Positions 61,633 through 64,000 of a stretch of DNA of 64,000 bases are shown one piece after another. Within the stretch, counting starts at the first letter, position 1. Each line of letters opens with the position of its first letter. Below the pieces are notes generated by a model, which searched no databases, was not told the origin of the DNA, and was given only the letters and a program-made list of their open reading frames with translations. Both the position numbers and the translations under genes were made by a program. The stretch comes from Stratiolaelaps scimitus (taxonomy: Eukaryota > Arthropoda > Arachnida > Mesostigmata > Laelapidae), in assembly GCA_019614645.1 (NCBI GenBank), contig JABWDB010000013.1, positions 5,012,501 through 5,076,500 on the forward strand, given 5' to 3'.

Positions 61633-61916
61633 TTGTGCCGTTACCTGCCGCGAAATTCAGAGAGTGCACTGTTTTTGCTTTTCTTAGAGGTGCACATGCA
61701 GAGAATTCGACGCCAAGCCGACTTTTACGCCCGTGTCCAAACATGGCTATCTTTATCGAAAGCGTACTTAGTAGATCCTATCTGCTTGCAGCCCGGGCGT
61801 CGTTGTTACCTCGCGTCGTTGTTGTCGCAGCACTGTCAATCGGGCTTACGACCTTCGATGTCTGTCAGGACAGGATGACCCACTTAAAGCGTTCGACAGC
61901 AGCCGCAAAAGGATAA
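61633..61916 (+). CDS. Weak overlapping open frames
   Basis: Two plus-strand frames (61633-61878 and 61635-61916) are open together. Both begin at non-ATG codons and neither has a recognisable domain. They may be remnants of whatever lies between the two mariner-type end motifs, but nothing in them matches a transposase that I recognise. Confidence 0.1.
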
Positions 61917-61996
61917 AATAAGCTTGGTGTACAACAATGGACAGCCGTTGATATCAGCGCAAACGTCTGATCGGACCACGAACCCATCTGGGTGAG

Positions 61997-62020
61997 ATTA
62001 TTCAGCAAAAGCTGAATAAT
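61997..62020. repeat. Perfect 10-bp hairpin, AAAA loop
   Basis: ATTATTCAGC at 61997-62006 and GCTGAATAAT at 62011-62020 pair exactly around AAAA. Outer GGGT (61990-61993) and ACCC (62024-62027) could pair as well across short bulges. Confidence 0.85.
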
Positions 62021-62362
62021 TTAACCCAATTTGATTTGAATTTGATTAACACACACTCGAACTTATTCATGATGGGGATCGTGCGATTGTAGTGTAATGA
62101 GAATCATAGTATATTTATTAGAATAGATTAGAAGTCACCACTCGAGTATTATTGGATAATTTTGTTTTTGTTTATTTAATAAACATGTAATCAGTACCTT
62201 CTCGAGGCGTGCGATGACGTGCGTCATTAGTATTCAACGAATATGTCCTAATGATTTAGAGCCGACTTTTCAAATAATCGAAAATCCTTCTCTGGAACAT
62301 GTATGTGCTCCAGTGGACATATACATACACACATATGTACATATATGTGTTCGGATATAACA

Positions 62363-62385
62363 TATTAGGTTGGAAAGGCAGTAAT
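62363..62385 (+). mobile_element. Mariner-type terminal repeat motif (solo end)
   Basis: TATTAGGTTGGAAAGGCAGT matches the typical TA plus TTAGGTTGG start of mariner ends. It has the same orientation as the motif at 61557, so the two cannot be the paired ends of one element. No inverted partner was found downstream within the window. Confidence 0.4.
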
Positions 62386-62413
62386 TGTACATATCCCGCT
62401 GGCTATAAATATC

Positions 62414-62818
62414 TTGAATTTCTGCGATTTTCGTTCACCGTTCAGGCATCACATAGATTTCTTGACGAAGGAAAGAGGTGTCCATGGAGCCGATCCATTC
62501 GTAGGCAACCCGTCTTCGGATGTTTGCCTCTGTTCTGAGCCGCTTGCCTTTCGAGCAGTGTTACCTGAACTACGATTAGGTGGAGATCAGATTGAGCCAG
62601 ACTATACTATTGTGTCGGCAACGGGTTTTTCTCAATGTGTGAACAATGTGTGTGCCAATATTTGGCGACGCTCGAAAGGAGGGCCACATTCGTATGTGAC
62701 TGATCACCTGAGCGGGATGCGCACTCAAACGAACATAAATCCATCAGGCAAAAGTATACCTGTCACCGAAACAGTTCGAGTGAACTTAAAGTCATCAGCA
62801 TTAATGAAAGAAGTTTAG
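62414..62818 (+). CDS. Hypothetical open frame downstream of a mariner-type end
   Basis: A frame of about 134 codons of ordinary, non-repetitive composition (includes PDYTIVSATGFSQCVNNVCA) ending at TAG, 62816-62818. It starts at a non-ATG codon. The first in-frame ATG (62717-62719) leaves only 33 codons. A GTGAGC donor sits immediately after the stop, which is odd for a terminal exon. It lies just inside the mariner-type end at 62363 but does not resemble the transposase half found at 56.3-56.8 kb. Unknown function; may be chance or a decayed transposon gene. Confidence 0.2.
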   Translation: MNFCDFRSPFRHHIDFLTKERGVHGADPFVGNPSSDVCLCSEPLAFRAVLPELRLGGDQIEPDYTIVSATGFSQCVNNVCANIWRRSKGGPHSYVTDHLSGMRTQTNINPSGKSIPVTETVRVNLKSSALMKEV

Positions 62819-63229
62819 GTGAGCAGGTAATAGTGTTTTTTTTAAAGGGGGGCTTGTTGGCATGCAGATGCATGTCAACACCGCACCCCGCCCCTCCCCG
62901 TAGAACAGTTGACGGTGTTCAACAGCACCACCCTTCCCGGTATCGCTTGACGCATTTCTTCAGTAAGGGCAGTGAGATGTGGACAAGCCCAGCCACGAGC
63001 ACCACATATCCTCCTCACCGTACGGACATGACGGGGTTAGCTGACTCTCAGCTGCTTCCCTTCTCTCTCACACTCTCAAGACCAGACTTCCTTTCAAGGC
63101 CTCTGTCCACTTCCCGTCTGTGAACAACAACTGTGGTCAATAGGGTGTCTGTAGAAAGCCCCGTGTATGTGAACATGCAGTATTTATGACACAAACAGGG
63201 GATATACGGTGCCTTTCCTTTCTGCACCG
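62819..63229. other. No gene seen; GCTGACTCTCAGC motif
   Basis: Unique sequence. At about 63041-63054 GCTGACTCTCAGC is the reverse complement of the terminal hairpin of SINE family S1 (GCTGAGAGTCAGC). That may mark a further S1-type tail on the minus strand or a shared tail with the SINE at 63.3 kb. Confidence 0.35.
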
Positions 63230-63400
63230 TAGTAGCTGTGCCGCAGACCACATTAGTTGCCACCACTACTTAATAAAATCTTATTGTGGAGACACTGCCC
63301 ATAAAAGTAAGTATGGCCACACTCGGATTTGAACCATAGACTCCACAAAGCTCCCTTTTTCGTATTGCATACCTGACTTGGTTATAGTCTTGTAATCCCA
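63230..63400 (-). mobile_element. Second tRNA-like SINE (family S2), minus strand
   Basis: On the minus strand a perfect B box, GGTTCAAATCC (complement of 63325-63335), lies 32 bases after an A-box-like TATAACCAAGTCAGGTATG (complement of 63368-63386). That is the spacing of a tRNA-type internal polymerase III promoter. The flanking bases do not fold into a convincing cloverleaf with a 7-bp acceptor stem, so I read it as a tRNA-derived SINE head rather than a tRNA gene. The downstream body (minus strand) contains ATTTTATTAAGTAGTGG and GGTGCAGAAAGGAAAGGCAC. Only one copy was found in this window. Confidence 0.5.
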
Positions 63401-64000
63401 TTTTTACCTATTTTTAGTGGACGAGATGCCTCGCGGCCGGTCGAACTTACTTCGTTGGTATTCCAAACGATATGATAGACCTCGTATGTTCAAATTATAT
63501 ACAAAGCAAGACTGCCACCAAGGCCGCTTTGCGGCCTTGGACTGAATGCTCCGATCAAGGCAGAGGACAGCGTGAAGGATGAAATAATTTCGGACATTCT
63601 ATTCTTCCCTACCATTATTATCAGCCAAAATGGGAGTATACAATAATTAAATTTTAACTTTTGTTTTCATTGTTATTGTGTGTTACTACACGGCATTAGT
63701 GCATCGCGTATGCCAATCTACATGCGAATTTATCCAAATGATTTATGGGTTTAGTGCGCGCAACTTCAATTGCATTTGCGGTCCGAGCGCTCAGGCGAGT
63801 TGTCTTCGCGATTCACTCCTCACGAGAGATTGCTTCGAGGCTAACCTGTTCTGGGGGTATCAAGGTCCTTCTTTAGATAAGATCGCCATATATTACAAAA
63901 CAATATAACAATTTAGGCACAACCAGTCTATTATATAGGGTCACATAGAGCTCAACGTATTTGAGAACAAACCAACCGAAACCAGTGCTACAGAAAGCAT
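63401..64000. other. No gene seen
   Basis: Unique sequence to the window edge. A short inverted pair, AAGGCCGC and GCGGCCTT, lies at about 63520-63538. The 76-codon frame at 63678-63908 has no support. Confidence 0.45.

Noticed and set aside
1..64000. CRISPR arrays, operons, phage or bacterial genes
   Set aside because: No spaced direct repeats, no ribosome-binding-site-led gene clusters, and sequence character is that of an invertebrate nuclear genome.

Overview
This window looks like nuclear DNA of an invertebrate animal, most likely an arthropod. CpG dinucleotides are common rather than depleted. Coding capacity is very sparse and broken by probable introns. There are roughly 30 (TA)n tracts plus many GA, CTG/CAG and TAA tracts. 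The recognisable mobile DNA is a deleted mariner element, tRNA-derived SINEs and short 3' tails of non-LTR retrotransposons. I could not fix the species. A mite, tick, other chelicerate or crustacean would all fit, and nothing looks bacterial, viral or organellar.

Only one gene segment is clearly supported: a 1422-bp first coding exon on the minus strand (59240 down to 57819). It encodes 474 residues of a low-complexity, acidic, Ser/Asn/Gln-rich protein and ends at a strong GTAAGT splice donor. I do not recognise the family. Its neighbourhood (56.1-57.8 kb) also holds an internally deleted mariner element with perfect 19-bp terminal inverted repeats, seated inside a (TA)n tract, and a plus-strand stretch with coding character that changes frame.

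The rest is gene-poor and probably intronic or intergenic. Several isolated open segments bounded by good splice signals are listed as candidate exons at low to moderate confidence: 2832-2996 (+), 9777-10020 (-), 14805-14930 (+), 43322-43514 (-) and 50800-51353 (+). None matched a family I know. They lie on both strands, so I do not join them into gene models. The best of them is 50800-51353, which follows a textbook acceptor and stays open for about 184 codons, with a signal-anchor-like segment.

Repeats by region: 0-25 kb is mostly microsatellite-rich sequence. At 25-27 kb there are two copies of a (CTTTAC)n-tailed retroelement end and a perfect 14-bp hairpin. At 31.25-31.58 kb two copies of a tRNA-derived SINE stand tail to tail and form a palindrome of about 235 bp. 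A third copy is at 35.94-36.12 kb, and a 28-bp exact match to its 3' end is at 14.72 kb. Very long (TA)n tracts lie at 45.8, 46.4 and 51.4 kb. At 49.7-50.7 kb three short perfect palindromes cluster. At 61-63.5 kb there is another retroelement tail, two mariner-type end motifs, a perfect hairpin and a second tRNA-like SINE on the minus strand.
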